Positions 9,978 through 20,169 are shown, counted from the stretch's first letter. The stretch is 39,494 nt of DNA from an uncultured Candidatus Berkelbacteria bacterium (GCA_903834195.1 CAILIB010000024.1:1-39494), one strand, 5' to 3'. The notes: generated from the sequence alone by a model not told the origin. Made by a program: numbers and translations.

Positions 9978-10047
9978 TTATAAGATTTTGGAACTACAAA
10001 AAAACCAGCCTTCCGTCAAAGACGGTAAGGCTGGTAGGACCTGAAAC

Positions 10048-10437
10048 TTAGCGAAAATCAGTAATCTGAACCCACTGACCTTCACTGCGCTCATCTGCAA
10101 TCTCCCAATGATATTCAGTGGCGTGGTTTACGGCGCTGAATGTATCATTCTTGCGGGTAATTTCAAGTAGACATGAACCCCCAGGTTTTGAGGTTAGTTG
10201 ATCGAGATTCAACCAACACCTCTTTTCTGTATCAAAGTACAAAGCCCAAGGTACTGTCCATTTCGTTTGCCCGTTCTTCATGTCAGCAATAGTTGGATAC
10301 CCAAATCCAGTGTGCACGATTGCTTTTTTGACTGGAGCCTTGTCAACTTGATTCCATAAGAACTCCGTGACTCCAAAATATCCTATTACGAAAAGGACAA
10401 TAAAACCAAAAAACTTAAGTTTCACACATACTCCCAT
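10048..10437 (-). CDS. hypothetical membrane-anchored protein
   Basis: MGVCVKLKFFGFIVLFVIGYFGVTEFLWNQ..., one N-terminal TM; start chosen inside the 185-aa ORF. Confidence 0.6.
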   Translation of the reverse strand: MGVCVKLKFFGFIVLFVIGYFGVTEFLWNQVDKAPVKKAIVHTGFGYPTIADMKNGQTKWTVPWALYFDTEKRCWLNLDQLTSKPGGSCLLEITRKNDTFSAVNHATEYHWEIADERSEGQWVQITDFR

Positions 10438-10564
10438 GCCTCTTGCTATCCGCATAGAAGGCTTTTTAAAGGTACATACATCCTTTACTATGCCGGTGAT
10501 TATGTCATAAAATAGCCAATTTGTCAATCTGGTAGTGGGTAAAAGGCTATGCCTAGCTGATACT

Positions 10565-10618
10565 TTATTTGTAACAAAAAATCCCCCGTTGCCGCTGCGA
10601 GGCAAATCGGAGGATTGG
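10565..10618 (-). terminator. Terminator-like hairpin followed by T-tract
   Basis: Minus strand AATCCTCCGATTTGCCTCGCAGCGGCAACGGGGGATTTTTTG downstream of the 10623-11063 ORF. Confidence 0.6.
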
Positions 10619-10622
10619 AAGC

Positions 10623-11063
10623 TTATCGGTGATGTCGTCGGTAGCGCGACTCATGTCGCGAGCCACCAAATATGTCGATGTTTATCGTGATGCTTGGCCG
10701 GCGAATCGGCGGGTCGATCACCACTATTCGTTGTGGGCAGGGGTGGTAAACCACCTCTGGTTCCAGTGTGTAGTCGTCGTCATACGAACCGGCGAGTACA
10801 ATAGGGTTTCCGAAATAGTCGTGTTCATCTCCACCATGGTACTCGTACCCGCGTGTGTCGCGGATAACGTGGTCACGGTGGCGGGGTCCCCAGTCGGAGC
10901 CCTGGTTGCGGTATCCGCGATCGTAATTCGATCGCCGAATCTGGTGGTAGTCCGAACGTTGACTGTGGTACCCACCACTGCGAACAGGGTTCTGATGACG
11001 ATACTGCGCCGAAGCGCAGCTAATGGTCGCCACGATGGCGACGGCTATAGCGAGTTTCTTCAT
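10623..11063 (-). CDS. secreted Arg/His/Tyr-rich hypothetical protein
   Basis: MKKLAIAVAIVATISCASA|QYRHQNP signal peptide-like N-terminus; Y/R/H/D-rich mature region. Confidence 0.7.
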   Translation of the reverse strand: MKKLAIAVAIVATISCASAQYRHQNPVRSGGYHSQRSDYHQIRRSNYDRGYRNQGSDWGPRHRDHVIRDTRGYEYHGGDEHDYFGNPIVLAGSYDDDYTLEPEVVYHPCPQRIVVIDPPIRRPSITINIDIFGGSRHESRYRRHHR

Positions 11064-11297
11064 AGAGTTTCTCCGCGGGCCTCATGAGGTACAAAACAGA
11101 TTATAAACCTGTTAAATACGATCAATATGCTCCGAACGAATGCTGTATGCTACCACGAAACAGCACTTTTGTCAATCTAGGAGCGTATAAATAACCATAT
11201 AAAACCAAATCAAAACACCCACATTAAATCTAAAACACCCTCATATACCAAAAGCAGGCCGCGCACGCGACCTGCTTCATTCTGAGAGGTTTTAAAC

Positions 11298-13421
11298 CTA
11301 TTCTGCGAGCACGTCCTTGATGCTCAATGAGATACGTCCTTTATCAGGATCAATAGCTGCAACTTTAACATCAACGTGGTCACCAATATTGAGACGATCA
11401 GTTACAAACTCGATGCGCTCATTAGCAATCTGAGAAATGTGAACCATACCATCCTTGCCAGGAAGGAATTCAACAATTGCACCAATTTCTTTCTTAGGAT
11501 TCATGCGGTCGCGTACGATTGAGACAACAGGAACATTGCGGTATATCTCACCAACTTCTACAACGCGGCCAATAGATTCAATTTCCTTGATTGCCTGTTC
11601 AGCAGCAGCTGCATCAAAGGAAGAAATCAGAACTGTACCGTCTTCTTCGATATCGATTGTAAGAACTTCTTTACCACCAACGCTATCAATAATGCGGTTG
11701 ATGTTCTTTCCACCAGGTCCGATAAGTTCACCAATCTTGGTTGGGTCGATCTTAATACTCTGGATACGAGGTGCATATGGTGAAAGGTCAGGACGAGGTT
11801 CTGGGATTACAGCCAACATCTTATCCATGATTTCCATACGAGCAGTGAAGGCTTGGGTAAGCGTCTGTTCAATGATTGGCCAGGTTAAACCAGCAATCTT
11901 AGTATCCATTTGAATAGCCGTAATACCATCGCGAGTACCTGCAATTTTGAAGTCCATGTCTCCGGCAAAGTCTTCCAAACCTTGAAGGTCGGTAAGTACT
12001 TTAAACTCTGAAGCGTCATCGTTGGTCATAAGACCCATGGCAACACCGGCAACAGGTTTGCGGATTGGTACACCTGCATCCATAAGCGCAAGTGTCGAGC
12101 CACAGGTTGCAGCCATTGATGATGATCCGTTTGAAGAAAGAATTTCAGATACAAGACGAATCGTGTATGGGAACTCATCTTTGCTAGGAATTACCGCAAG
12201 CAGAGCGCGCTCAGCAAGTGCTCCGTGACCGATTTCACGACGTGATGAACCACGCACAGGTGAAGCTTCACCAGTTGAATACGGTGGGAAGTTGTAGTGG
12301 TGCATGTAGCGCTTGGTACCCTCTAGATCCATGGTGTCGATCATCTGTTCGTCGCCAGGTGCGCCAAGAGTAGCGATTGTCAGTGCCTGAGTTTGACCAC
12401 GAGTAAACAAACCTGAACCATGGGTGCGGGCAAATAACCCAACTTCAACGGTGATTGGACGAACTTCGGTAATAGCACGGCCGTCTGGGCGCTCATCACG
12501 CTCGAGACAAGCTACACGAACCTGCTTTTCAACTAGTTTGTTGAAAGCAATCTTAATGTCTACCTGCTTGAAAGTGCCCTCGAGCTCGGTTTGGGTGCGC
12601 GCTAGGAGGTTAGCGAGGAGGTCTTGGCGTTCTTCACGCTTCTTACCTGACATTGCATCAGCAATTTCTTTACCTGCAAATGACTTAACAGCTTCATCAA
12701 CAGTTGGACCTTCGGCTACAACAGTCACTTCAGGAGTAACATACTTTTTGAAGAATACCTTCTGAATAGCAATGCTCTCCTGCATACTCGAGTGAGCAAG
12801 ACGGAGTGCTTCAAGCATAACGTCTTCTGGAACTTCGGTAGCACCAGCTTCAACCATCATGACGCGTTCGGCAGTACCGGCAACAACGAGATCCAGAGTA
12901 GAATTCTCCATCTGAGTGCGGGTTGGGTTTACAACTAGGTTACCGTCGATCATACCGATGCGACTTGCGCTAAGAGGTCCCTTATAAGGAGCTGTTCCAG
13001 CTTTTGACAATGCACATGAGGCAGCAAGAATAGCGAGAATGTCAGGGTCGTTCTCCTTATCAATCGAGAGAACTGTAATGATCACCTGAACATCGTTGCG
13101 GAAGTTCTTGTCAAAAAGTGGGCGAACAGGACGGTCGATTAGGCGAGAAGTCAGGATAGCCTGCTCAGACGGACGTCCTTCACGTTTGATAAAGCGGGAG
13201 CCAGAGATTTTACCTGCAGCATAGAGGCGCTCTTCGTAATCAACCATAAGCGGGAAGTAATCGATCCCTTCACGCATGTTCTTTGATACTACGACAGTAG
13301 CGAGAACAACAGTTTCACCTGCTTGTACTGTTACTGCTGCGTCAGCTTGTTCGGCAAATCGGCCGTACTCGATTGTAATCTCGGTTTGTCCGAGACTGGT
13401 TTTGTGGGTTTCTACAGACAT
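11298..13421 (-). CDS. pnp: polyribonucleotide nucleotidyltransferase
   Basis: 707 aa with duplicated RNase PH domains, KH (IGPGGKNINRIID) and C-terminal S1 domain. Confidence 0.97.
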   Translation of the reverse strand: MSVETHKTSLGQTEITIEYGRFAEQADAAVTVQAGETVVLATVVVSKNMREGIDYFPLMVDYEERLYAAGKISGSRFIKREGRPSEQAILTSRLIDRPVRPLFDKNFRNDVQVIITVLSIDKENDPDILAILAASCALSKAGTAPYKGPLSASRIGMIDGNLVVNPTRTQMENSTLDLVVAGTAERVMMVEAGATEVPEDVMLEALRLAHSSMQESIAIQKVFFKKYVTPEVTVVAEGPTVDEAVKSFAGKEIADAMSGKKREERQDLLANLLARTQTELEGTFKQVDIKIAFNKLVEKQVRVACLERDERPDGRAITEVRPITVEVGLFARTHGSGLFTRGQTQALTIATLGAPGDEQMIDTMDLEGTKRYMHHYNFPPYSTGEASPVRGSSRREIGHGALAERALLAVIPSKDEFPYTIRLVSEILSSNGSSSMAATCGSTLALMDAGVPIRKPVAGVAMGLMTNDDASEFKVLTDLQGLEDFAGDMDFKIAGTRDGITAIQMDTKIAGLTWPIIEQTLTQAFTARMEIMDKMLAVIPEPRPDLSPYAPRIQSIKIDPTKIGELIGPGGKNINRIIDSVGGKEVLTIDIEEDGTVLISSFDAAAAEQAIKEIESIGRVVEVGEIYRNVPVVSIVRDRMNPKKEIGAIVEFLPGKDGMVHISQIANERIEFVTDRLNIGDHVDVKVAAIDPDKGRISLSIKDVLAE

Positions 13422-13454
13422 AACGTCTCTTTCTTTGTACTACGACTAGTCAGC

Positions 13455-13498
13455 CATCTCGAGATAGATCACGATAGCTCGTGGTGTGTCTCGAAATG
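13455..13498 (-). promoter_or_regulatory. pnp 5' leader stem-loop
   Basis: Minus strand CATTTCGAGA..CACGA GCTA TCGTG..TCTCGAGATG: 10-bp outer helix (one G-U pair) and 5-bp inner helix, 34 nt upstream of pnp. Confidence 0.6.
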
Positions 13499-13574
13499 AC
13501 AAGTCGCTGATTATTAATTGGTAATCTGATTGCACTATAGCAAAACTAACCGAGATAACCAACTGCAGAAAACA

Positions 13575-13602
13575 AAAATGCCCACCGGAGTGGGCATTTT
13601 TC
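13575..13602 (-). terminator. Rho-independent terminator after rpsO
   Basis: aaaaatgcccac cgga gtgggcattttt. Confidence 0.8.
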
Positions 13603-13614
13603 TTCTTACTTCGA

Positions 13615-13869
13615 CTACTTGCGTAATCCGAGGTCAGCAATAAGCTTTGTGTACACCTCTGGGTCGGTAGACTGGAGGTAGTTCAAGAGGCGACGACGGC
13701 GACCAACGAGCTTCAGGAGACCTGAGCGAGAATCGAAATCTTTGCGGTGCTCTTTAAGGTGCTCTGTGAGTTCTAGAACGCGTTCTGAAAGAAGCGCTAC
13801 CTGAACTTGAGTAGAACCAGTGTCACCTTCGTGTGTCTGATATTTTTGTACGAGTGTTTGTGCAGCCAT
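13615..13869 (-). CDS. rpsO: 30S ribosomal protein S15
   Basis: [53 protein letters not shown]. Confidence 0.97.
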   Translation of the reverse strand: MAAQTLVQKYQTHEGDTGSTQVQVALLSERVLELTEHLKEHRKDFDSRSGLLKLVGRRRRLLNYLQSTDPEVYTKLIADLGLRK

Positions 13870-13919
13870 GAGAATCAATAAATATTTCTAAGTGAGTATA
13901 CCCTAACTATGGGTTGAGA

Positions 13920-15299
13920 TCAAGCTTCTGTAAGAGGGGGAAGTGATTGGCCTTGCTCAGCAGTGCGTTGGCGATTAGGTTCGCGTGGTGGGCGATCTTG
14001 TGGGCGACGCTGTTGAGATGGTTGAGCAGGTTGTCGTTCCTGACGACGCGGTTCACGTGGTTCAATCTGTTGAATTGGCATTTCAATCTGCTGTTGAGCT
14101 GCAGGCTCTTCATGTAATTCAGTATCCTGAGGCAGAGTAAACGATTTTCCAGAAAGGTGGGCACGAATTTTACCAAGTATTTCCTGTTCTTTTTGAGCAA
14201 CAGTAGCGTTTTCAATCGAGAAGGCTGCTGCTTGAGGGTGTCCTCCGCCATTAAATAGTGCTGCCAATGTAGCAACATTTACAGTTGGGTTTATAGATCG
14301 GAATGATCCCTTAACACCTCCGTCACGTTCATAGAGTAAGACAACAAAGTCCATTCCTTCAGCAGTCTTCAGGAGATCATCAATCACACCCTGTGGACCA
14401 TCGGACATTGGAGCTTGCGCAGCAACAAAATCTGCCTTGCTTAGGTTTGTCCATGCAAAATGATATTGAGTATCTTCTTTAATATACGCAAGTGCACGTC
14501 CCCAGAGGCGAAGCTGAGAAAGTGAGCGTGTCATGTAAATTCGACGAATAATCTCCTGCTGCTCGGCTCCAGCCGCTACCATCTGTGCAGCTACGGTAAG
14601 AGATTTTGGAGTTGTGTTGGAGTTCTGGAAACTGTTAGTGTCGGTGATAATACCTGTGAGTAGGCAGGTAGCAATCTGTGGATCAATTAATCCAGGAGTA
14701 TCTTTACCGAGTGTCTCCAGAAGAGAAACCAGTATTTCAGCAGTTGAAGAAGCAGTTACATCAACAATGTTAACCTTGCCAAAGTTAACGTTTGTACTAT
14801 GGTGATCAATATTTACTACGGGAACTTCATAGAAAAGATCTGAATTCTGTTGATAGAAGTTGCCAATGCGATCTAAATCAGTACAATCAAGAACGATCAC
14901 TAGATCAGTATTAAACGAACCTTCTTCAATTCGAACGTCTGAAGCCGTTAGTACGCCATCTTTAGGAGATACAACAACCATTAATTTGGTATCTGAGACG
15001 CGTCGAAGGGTAATATTTCCTACTTTTGCCTGGTTCTCATCAAGAATAATCAAGAGGTCCTTTTGAAAACTCAGTTCTTTTTGAACTGATGCAAATTGAG
15101 GGAGAAAATTGAGTACTTCTGGGATATTACCATCAATTGCTGCAGTAACTTGTTTACCAAGCTTTTCTAGACCCATTTTGAGCGCCAAAACACTACCCAT
15201 AGCATCGCCATCAGGATGAGCATGGGTTAACAACAAAATAGAATTCGCGTTGCGAACTAGTTCGTTGATCTGTTGTTTGGGGGTCAATTCAGTGGACAT
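13920..15299 (-). CDS. DHH family phosphoesterase (NrnA-like) with Arg/Gln/Pro-rich C-terminal tail
   Basis: THAHPDGDAMGS, VNIDHHSTNVNFG, FNGGGHPQAAAFS; tail QQIEPREPRRQERQPAQPSQQRRPQDRPP. Confidence 0.9.
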   Translation of the reverse strand: MSTELTPKQQINELVRNANSILLLTHAHPDGDAMGSVLALKMGLEKLGKQVTAAIDGNIPEVLNFLPQFASVQKELSFQKDLLIILDENQAKVGNITLRRVSDTKLMVVVSPKDGVLTASDVRIEEGSFNTDLVIVLDCTDLDRIGNFYQQNSDLFYEVPVVNIDHHSTNVNFGKVNIVDVTASSTAEILVSLLETLGKDTPGLIDPQIATCLLTGIITDTNSFQNSNTTPKSLTVAAQMVAAGAEQQEIIRRIYMTRSLSQLRLWGRALAYIKEDTQYHFAWTNLSKADFVAAQAPMSDGPQGVIDDLLKTAEGMDFVVLLYERDGGVKGSFRSINPTVNVATLAALFNGGGHPQAAAFSIENATVAQKEQEILGKIRAHLSGKSFTLPQDTELHEEPAAQQQIEMPIQQIEPREPRRQERQPAQPSQQRRPQDRPPREPNRQRTAEQGQSLPPLTEA

Positions 15300-15353
15300 A
15301 AGATACTGGCCACTATAGCCAGTTATGCCCGCCAGGTCAAGAATTTCCCCAGA

Positions 15354-15929
15354 CTACTTAATTGAGCAGGTATTTGCAGCGAGACTGCTTCCACAGGGTT
15401 TACCAAAGTAAAGCCACCGTGTACGCGAAGCATCTTTAGCAGATGGAGTACTGGTGATTCCTTGTAGATCTGTTGTTGGGTCACTTTCAAGGCCAACTTC
15501 AAGTACATACTCATACTGTTGTCCGCTAGCTGGTTTAGCTAGACTTGTACCTTGCCTATTCGAATAGACGTATCCGCATGTGTAGTTAACAGGGCTAGCC
15601 TGACAACTCGTATACTCAGGTTGGCCGTCCGACGGGATTTGTCGAGTAGTAAATAGAGAAAGATCGAGTTGACTAGTCAGACTGCTACTACTATTTACAA
15701 TAACTGAACCCGCCCCTCCAGTATTTGTGGGATACATACCTCGAATAAGTAGGGCTGATTGATCAATTGCATGTGCAACTTGAAGTACATCAGAGATGCG
15801 TTTACTGTCACGGTTATTTACGCGTGCTTTAGCTAATCCAATACCAGCTGCAGCAATAAGAAGGCCGATAATCGTGATTACGACGAGTAGCTCAATAATG
15901 GTAAATCCGAATTTTCGTACAGGCTTCAT
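15354..15929 (-). CDS. type IV pilin-like (prepilin) protein
   Basis: KFGFTIIELLVVITIIGLLIAAAGIGLAKAR prepilin N-terminus. Confidence 0.88.
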   Translation of the reverse strand: MKPVRKFGFTIIELLVVITIIGLLIAAAGIGLAKARVNNRDSKRISDVLQVAHAIDQSALLIRGMYPTNTGGAGSVIVNSSSSLTSQLDLSLFTTRQIPSDGQPEYTSCQASPVNYTCGYVYSNRQGTSLAKPASGQQYEYVLEVGLESDPTTDLQGITSTPSAKDASRTRWLYFGKPCGSSLAANTCSIK

Positions 15930-15933
15930 ATGC

Positions 15934-16662
15934 TTAGCGTCGTACCATGTAAATATTGCTGTTGCTCACATCAATGTTTCCAGATGGGTAAAGAGGCTGA
16001 TCTTTGAGAGTTACTGTATTACCCTGACTTGCTTGAATTGTATCCGAGCTACTATTTTCAAGTCGCGTATACGTCATATATCCGCCTGGTAAATGACGAT
16101 AGTAGAGGGTTCGCGCAAGAGATCCGGCCTGTGATCCATTAACTACATCGTAATACTGACCTGTTGTGGAATCATCGACGGTTTGGGTTGAATCACCGTT
16201 TACTCCTTGATACCGCTTCTCAATAGGAATAGGGTTCAGGTACGACCCAAGACCAGGTATCCAGCTAGAAGCAGGTTGATAATCAGATGGTTTAAAACCA
16301 GTAGTTGCAGTTCTTGATCCACAATCTGTAAAACCAGCACCAAGTTGAGTTTGAGGAGCGTAATAGTACACAATGCTGGTGTTTGTACTATCAATTGCAA
16401 GACAGCCTTTCCAACTTGCTCTTCCAGCGAGAGTAGGAATTCCTGCTTCGGTGCCAATATATCCAGGAAAACTCTGGTTTACACGGTAGTAGCTCTCAAC
16501 AGCAGTCGCGATGTTGTCGACATTTGATTTACGTGCGTTATCCCGTGCGTTTTTTTGCGCATTTATATAGCTGGTAGCGGCAAGACCAGTAAGAAGACCG
16601 ATGATTGTAATCACCGTCAGGAGCTCAATAATCGTGAAACCTCGTTTGCGCAGCGTGTGCAT
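15934..16662 (-). CDS. type IV pilin-like (prepilin) protein
   Basis: KRGFTIIELLTVITIIGLLTGLAATSYINAQKNARD prepilin N-terminus. Confidence 0.88.
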   Translation of the reverse strand: MHTLRKRGFTIIELLTVITIIGLLTGLAATSYINAQKNARDNARKSNVDNIATAVESYYRVNQSFPGYIGTEAGIPTLAGRASWKGCLAIDSTNTSIVYYYAPQTQLGAGFTDCGSRTATTGFKPSDYQPASSWIPGLGSYLNPIPIEKRYQGVNGDSTQTVDDSTTGQYYDVVNGSQAGSLARTLYYRHLPGGYMTYTRLENSSSDTIQASQGNTVTLKDQPLYPSGNIDVSNSNIYMVRR

Positions 16663-16694
16663 AAGCCCTCTTTATACTCTGGTGCAGTGTACCA

Positions 16695-19343
16695 CTACTC
16701 TACCATCTCAGCCGTAATCCGCAACGGCTGACTTTTATCGATGCTATTTTGTAAGAGTAAAGTTGCAAGCAATCCTTCAACCTTGTCTTGAATAACGCGT
16801 CGTAGCGGACGGGCGCCATACAGTGGGTCGTACCCAAGTTTGGCAATCTTTGCGATTGCGTCCTCACTAAACTCAAGTGTTACACCTTGTTCGGCAGCTT
16901 TTGTGATTACTTCCGCAAGCATCAAAATAACTACCTTAGACAATTCAGATTCAGTTAACTGGCGGAACGGTACGATTGCGTCAAAACGGTTGAGAAATTC
17001 AGGTTTGAAGTTATTTTGAAGGAGGCTGAGTACTTGCTTAGGTAATTGATCAGGGCTCACTTTCTCTTGCATCAACTTCATAATCTCTTTAGAACCTGCG
17101 TTTGAAGTTGCAACGATCAGACAGTTTTGAAAGTGGACTGTACGTCCTGCGTTATCAGTAAGGCGTCCATCATCAAGAAGTTGTAAGAATAGATCAAGAA
17201 CGTGACTATCTGCTTTCTCTAGCTCATCAAAAAGAATAAGAGAATAGGGGTGTTCGCGCACTGCTTGTGTAAGTGCTCCTCCTTGTGCCTGAGTTCCTGC
17301 CCCTGTAGGTGCACCGATAAGTTGGTAAATTGAACTTGGATCTTGGAATTCAGACATATCAAACCTGATAAAGTGCCCGTGTTCACCAAACAGTAGATCT
17401 GCTACAGCTTTGGCGGTTTCTGTTTTCCCCACACCTGTTGGTCCAACAAAAAGAAATGATGCGATTGGTTTCTTCTTATTAGTTAGTCCAGCTCGAGAAC
17501 GACGAAGTGCATCAGCGACGGCTTCAATCGCCTGTTCTTGCCCGATGACCCGCGTATGCAGATTTGTCTCTAGATCGAGAAGTTTCTGCTTTTCTGCTCC
17601 ATCAGCTTCTCGAACAGGGATTGAGGTACGCTTTTCTATTGCTTGTTCTACATCATCGCGTCGTACCCAAGATTGTTTACGCTGTTGTGCCCCACTAGCA
17701 GCATCACCAAGCAGTGTTAGGGCGCCACTTGGAGCAAGTTGATCTGGTAAGAATCGCTCGGCTAGTTCCACTGCTGCTTCTAAAGCGTGAAATGTGAGTC
17801 GTAAATTATACTGGGCCTCTATGTTAGGCGCTTCTTCCTCAAGAATACGTAGTGTTTGTTCAGCTGTTGCAGGAGGAACTTCGATAATAGTTACTGCATT
17901 AGTGATGGCAGGAACATTCTCGAGGTACGAGTGGTACTCTGAGTAAGTTGCCGTACTTACTATCTGGAGAATACCCTGAGTAAGCGCATTAGCGAGTAAT
18001 GTTGCTGGTGTAATTGCAGCCCCTGGGTTAGCTGAAAGCACATGTAAGTCTGGAATTGCAAGAATGACATTTCCGGCTTGCGCAACCTCGGCAATAATCT
18101 GTTGGACATGTTCTTCAGCGCCGTCAGAGGCAAGTAGAGTCTGGGCGTCTAATTGAACCAATCGTTTATCACGGAGTACTTCCGGAACAGTATCTTCAAT
18201 CATGCGGAGTGCGATGCCACCGAGCATAGTCGACTTGCCAACTCCTGGCTCACCAAGAAGAATTACACTGTTCTGGGAAGTTGCACCAAGTATCTCTAGT
18301 GCACGATCGATTTGCAGCTTGCGAGCATCGGCAGAACGAACGTTGCCTGACGCTGCTTGGGCTGTAATATCAACACTAAATCGATCAAGAAATGGGGTTG
18401 GAAGTGCTGTCCAAGCTTTATTCATGAATCCAGAAGGTCTACTGCGACCACGCTCTCTCCAAAAAGCCCACTGTCGATTTCGATCTTGGTCTTCAGCATA
18501 CCAGCGACTAACTGCGTAGATATCTTCTTCAGTAAGTCCATGCTTCTTGAAAAATGCTGCATGGCCCTTAGGATCGCGCATATACGCTAGGAGGAGATCT
18601 TCAAGGTCGATATAGGGGAAATGGGCGCTAAAGGCAGTGTGGAAAGCCTGGTAGTATCTTTCGCGGGCTTCGGCCGTAAAGTAGGCGTGACTCACGCTTG
18701 CTGTATGGCCAGGGGCGATACGTGCCTGCATTTCACTAATAACATCTTGGAGTGGTAATTCTAGGCGGGCTAAAATACTCTGAATACGAGGCTGAAGAAA
18801 GAGTGTTCCGAGAAGAATATCATCGGATATTTGATCAGTGTGTTTCTGTTCAGCTGCATAGGCTGCTTGGCCAAGAAGTTCTTTTAATCGAGGGTTCGCA
18901 TAGTCAAACAAGTCAACAGGTATCGGGGATGTTTCTGGCAGAGTATTGAGTGTATGCACACTTGTTTGGTGATGCTCAAATAGGGTGAGTGCATACATAC
19001 TGAGTAGACCACTTACTCCCATCACGAAACGAAGAATGCCGCGTTGCCATATAAGTTGGTCAAGTGATTGGATTTCACTAAAGCTTACAATAGTACTGAT
19101 GAGAAAAATCAGAAGAATACTGGCTGCTAAACCATATCGTAGGATACGTTTGCGGCCATGCTGAGCTTCAGTTTGAGGGGTTATGTATGGTGTTGTCTTG
19201 AATTGAAACTGAACACCTTGTTCATTACTCAGACAAACACCAATTCCATTACACTTTTGACATACTTTTGCCACACTTTCACCTGCGGCGACAAGTCCGC
19301 GTCCAGTGCATTCATCACAGGTTTGATATGTGTAGGTGCTCAT
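16695..19343 (-). CDS. Clp-family AAA+ ATPase with N-terminal DnaJ-like zinc finger and TM segments
   Basis: CDECTGRG...CQKCNGIG; two hydrophobic segments; Walker A motifs GEPGVGKST and GPTGVGKTET; Clp C-terminal domain. Confidence 0.88.
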   Translation of the reverse strand: MSTYTYQTCDECTGRGLVAAGESVAKVCQKCNGIGVCLSNEQGVQFQFKTTPYITPQTEAQHGRKRILRYGLAASILLIFLISTIVSFSEIQSLDQLIWQRGILRFVMGVSGLLSMYALTLFEHHQTSVHTLNTLPETSPIPVDLFDYANPRLKELLGQAAYAAEQKHTDQISDDILLGTLFLQPRIQSILARLELPLQDVISEMQARIAPGHTASVSHAYFTAEARERYYQAFHTAFSAHFPYIDLEDLLLAYMRDPKGHAAFFKKHGLTEEDIYAVSRWYAEDQDRNRQWAFWRERGRSRPSGFMNKAWTALPTPFLDRFSVDITAQAASGNVRSADARKLQIDRALEILGATSQNSVILLGEPGVGKSTMLGGIALRMIEDTVPEVLRDKRLVQLDAQTLLASDGAEEHVQQIIAEVAQAGNVILAIPDLHVLSANPGAAITPATLLANALTQGILQIVSTATYSEYHSYLENVPAITNAVTIIEVPPATAEQTLRILEEEAPNIEAQYNLRLTFHALEAAVELAERFLPDQLAPSGALTLLGDAASGAQQRKQSWVRRDDVEQAIEKRTSIPVREADGAEKQKLLDLETNLHTRVIGQEQAIEAVADALRRSRAGLTNKKKPIASFLFVGPTGVGKTETAKAVADLLFGEHGHFIRFDMSEFQDPSSIYQLIGAPTGAGTQAQGGALTQAVREHPYSLILFDELEKADSHVLDLFLQLLDDGRLTDNAGRTVHFQNCLIVATSNAGSKEIMKLMQEKVSPDQLPKQVLSLLQNNFKPEFLNRFDAIVPFRQLTESELSKVVILMLAEVITKAAEQGVTLEFSEDAIAKIAKLGYDPLYGARPLRRVIQDKVEGLLATLLLQNSIDKSQPLRITAEMVE

Positions 19344-19344
19344 C

Positions 19345-19659
19345 TTAATTAGCTCCTATAAAGCTGCCAATAATCCAGACTAAACAGAGAATAGGGAAAA
19401 GTAGCCATAGCAGGTATACAAGCGCATAAAGTAAGGCAACGATTGCGTATGCGAAAAGGGCTAATCCAACACGAGCTAAACGGAGAAAAAATCCGATTAT
19501 TCGACCTTGGCGGGTATAATCCTGAAAAATAGGTTTACCAAGGTTCTTCAGAGTATCTCGTACCGAAAATTGACCATCTAAGGTCGTAATTGTTCCAACT
19601 AAGTGTTTGTACGTCCAGGATGGGCTCTGTACGTACCAAAATCGGAGTACGTTTTGCAT
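19345..19659 (-). CDS. hypothetical membrane protein
   Basis: 104-aa ORF with C-terminal hydrophobic region, 2 nt downstream-adjacent to the Clp gene neighbourhood. Confidence 0.6.
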   Translation of the reverse strand: MQNVLRFWYVQSPSWTYKHLVGTITTLDGQFSVRDTLKNLGKPIFQDYTRQGRIIGFFLRLARVGLALFAYAIVALLYALVYLLWLLFPILCLVWIIGSFIGAN

Positions 19660-19702
19660 ACTTCTATTTAACCACAGTATGGAGGAGAACTCTCGTACTG
19701 AG

Positions 19703-19963
19703 TTAGTCCTTTAGTTGTGCATTTATCCAAATCTGTTTTAACCAGCGCAGTGTAAGTGTTGAGAGTGTGAAGCCAATACTAGGTACTATGGCGTTTATCC
19801 AGGGATTTGAATTGCCGATCAGTATGAGAAATATGCCAATTATTACGTAGGTCATAATGAGAATGGCGAGTCTACGCTCAAGGCTAGATTCCCATGTTTT
19901 GTCGAGTTCTACGCGTTTGTTGCGCTTCTCGAGTGCATCTATGCGTTCTTCTATTGTTTTCAT
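19703..19963 (-). CDS. small coiled-coil/TM hypothetical protein
   Basis: MKTIEERIDALEKRNKRVELDKTWESSLERRLAILIMTYVIIGIFLILIG..., start chosen inside the 113-aa ORF. Confidence 0.6.
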   Translation of the reverse strand: MKTIEERIDALEKRNKRVELDKTWESSLERRLAILIMTYVIIGIFLILIGNSNPWINAIVPSIGFTLSTLTLRWLKQIWINAQLKD

Positions 19964-19987
19964 GGGGTAATTGTAGCATTTGGGGGA

Positions 19988-20099
19988 TAAAAAAGAGAAC
20001 CCGCACAGACACGGGTTCCTATAATTCGGGGCCGCATTTGGCAAAGGGCCCTTTCCTCTTAATTTTAGGCAGAAGGTGAAACACCTGAATTTCAGAGTA
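19988..20099 (-). ncRNA. candidate small RNA A
   Basis: Promoter TTGATA (20128-20133) -17 bp- TATACC (20105-20110); transcript ATTACTCTGAAATTCAGG...GAGGAAAGGGCC...GGCCCCGAATTATA; terminator GAACCCG-TGTCTGTG-CGGGTTC-TCTTTTTT; paralogous to RNA B. Confidence 0.75.
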
Positions 20100-20169
20100 A
20101 TTTAGGTATAACATCAATTTTGGGTGATATCAAATTGGGACCGAATTTTACTTTGTAATCTGTTATTTA

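Noticed and set aside
10629-11087. 152-aa plus-strand ORF opposite the secreted protein gene.
   Set aside because: Fully antisense to a better-supported ORF with a signal peptide, RBS region and terminator; likely codon-bias artefact.
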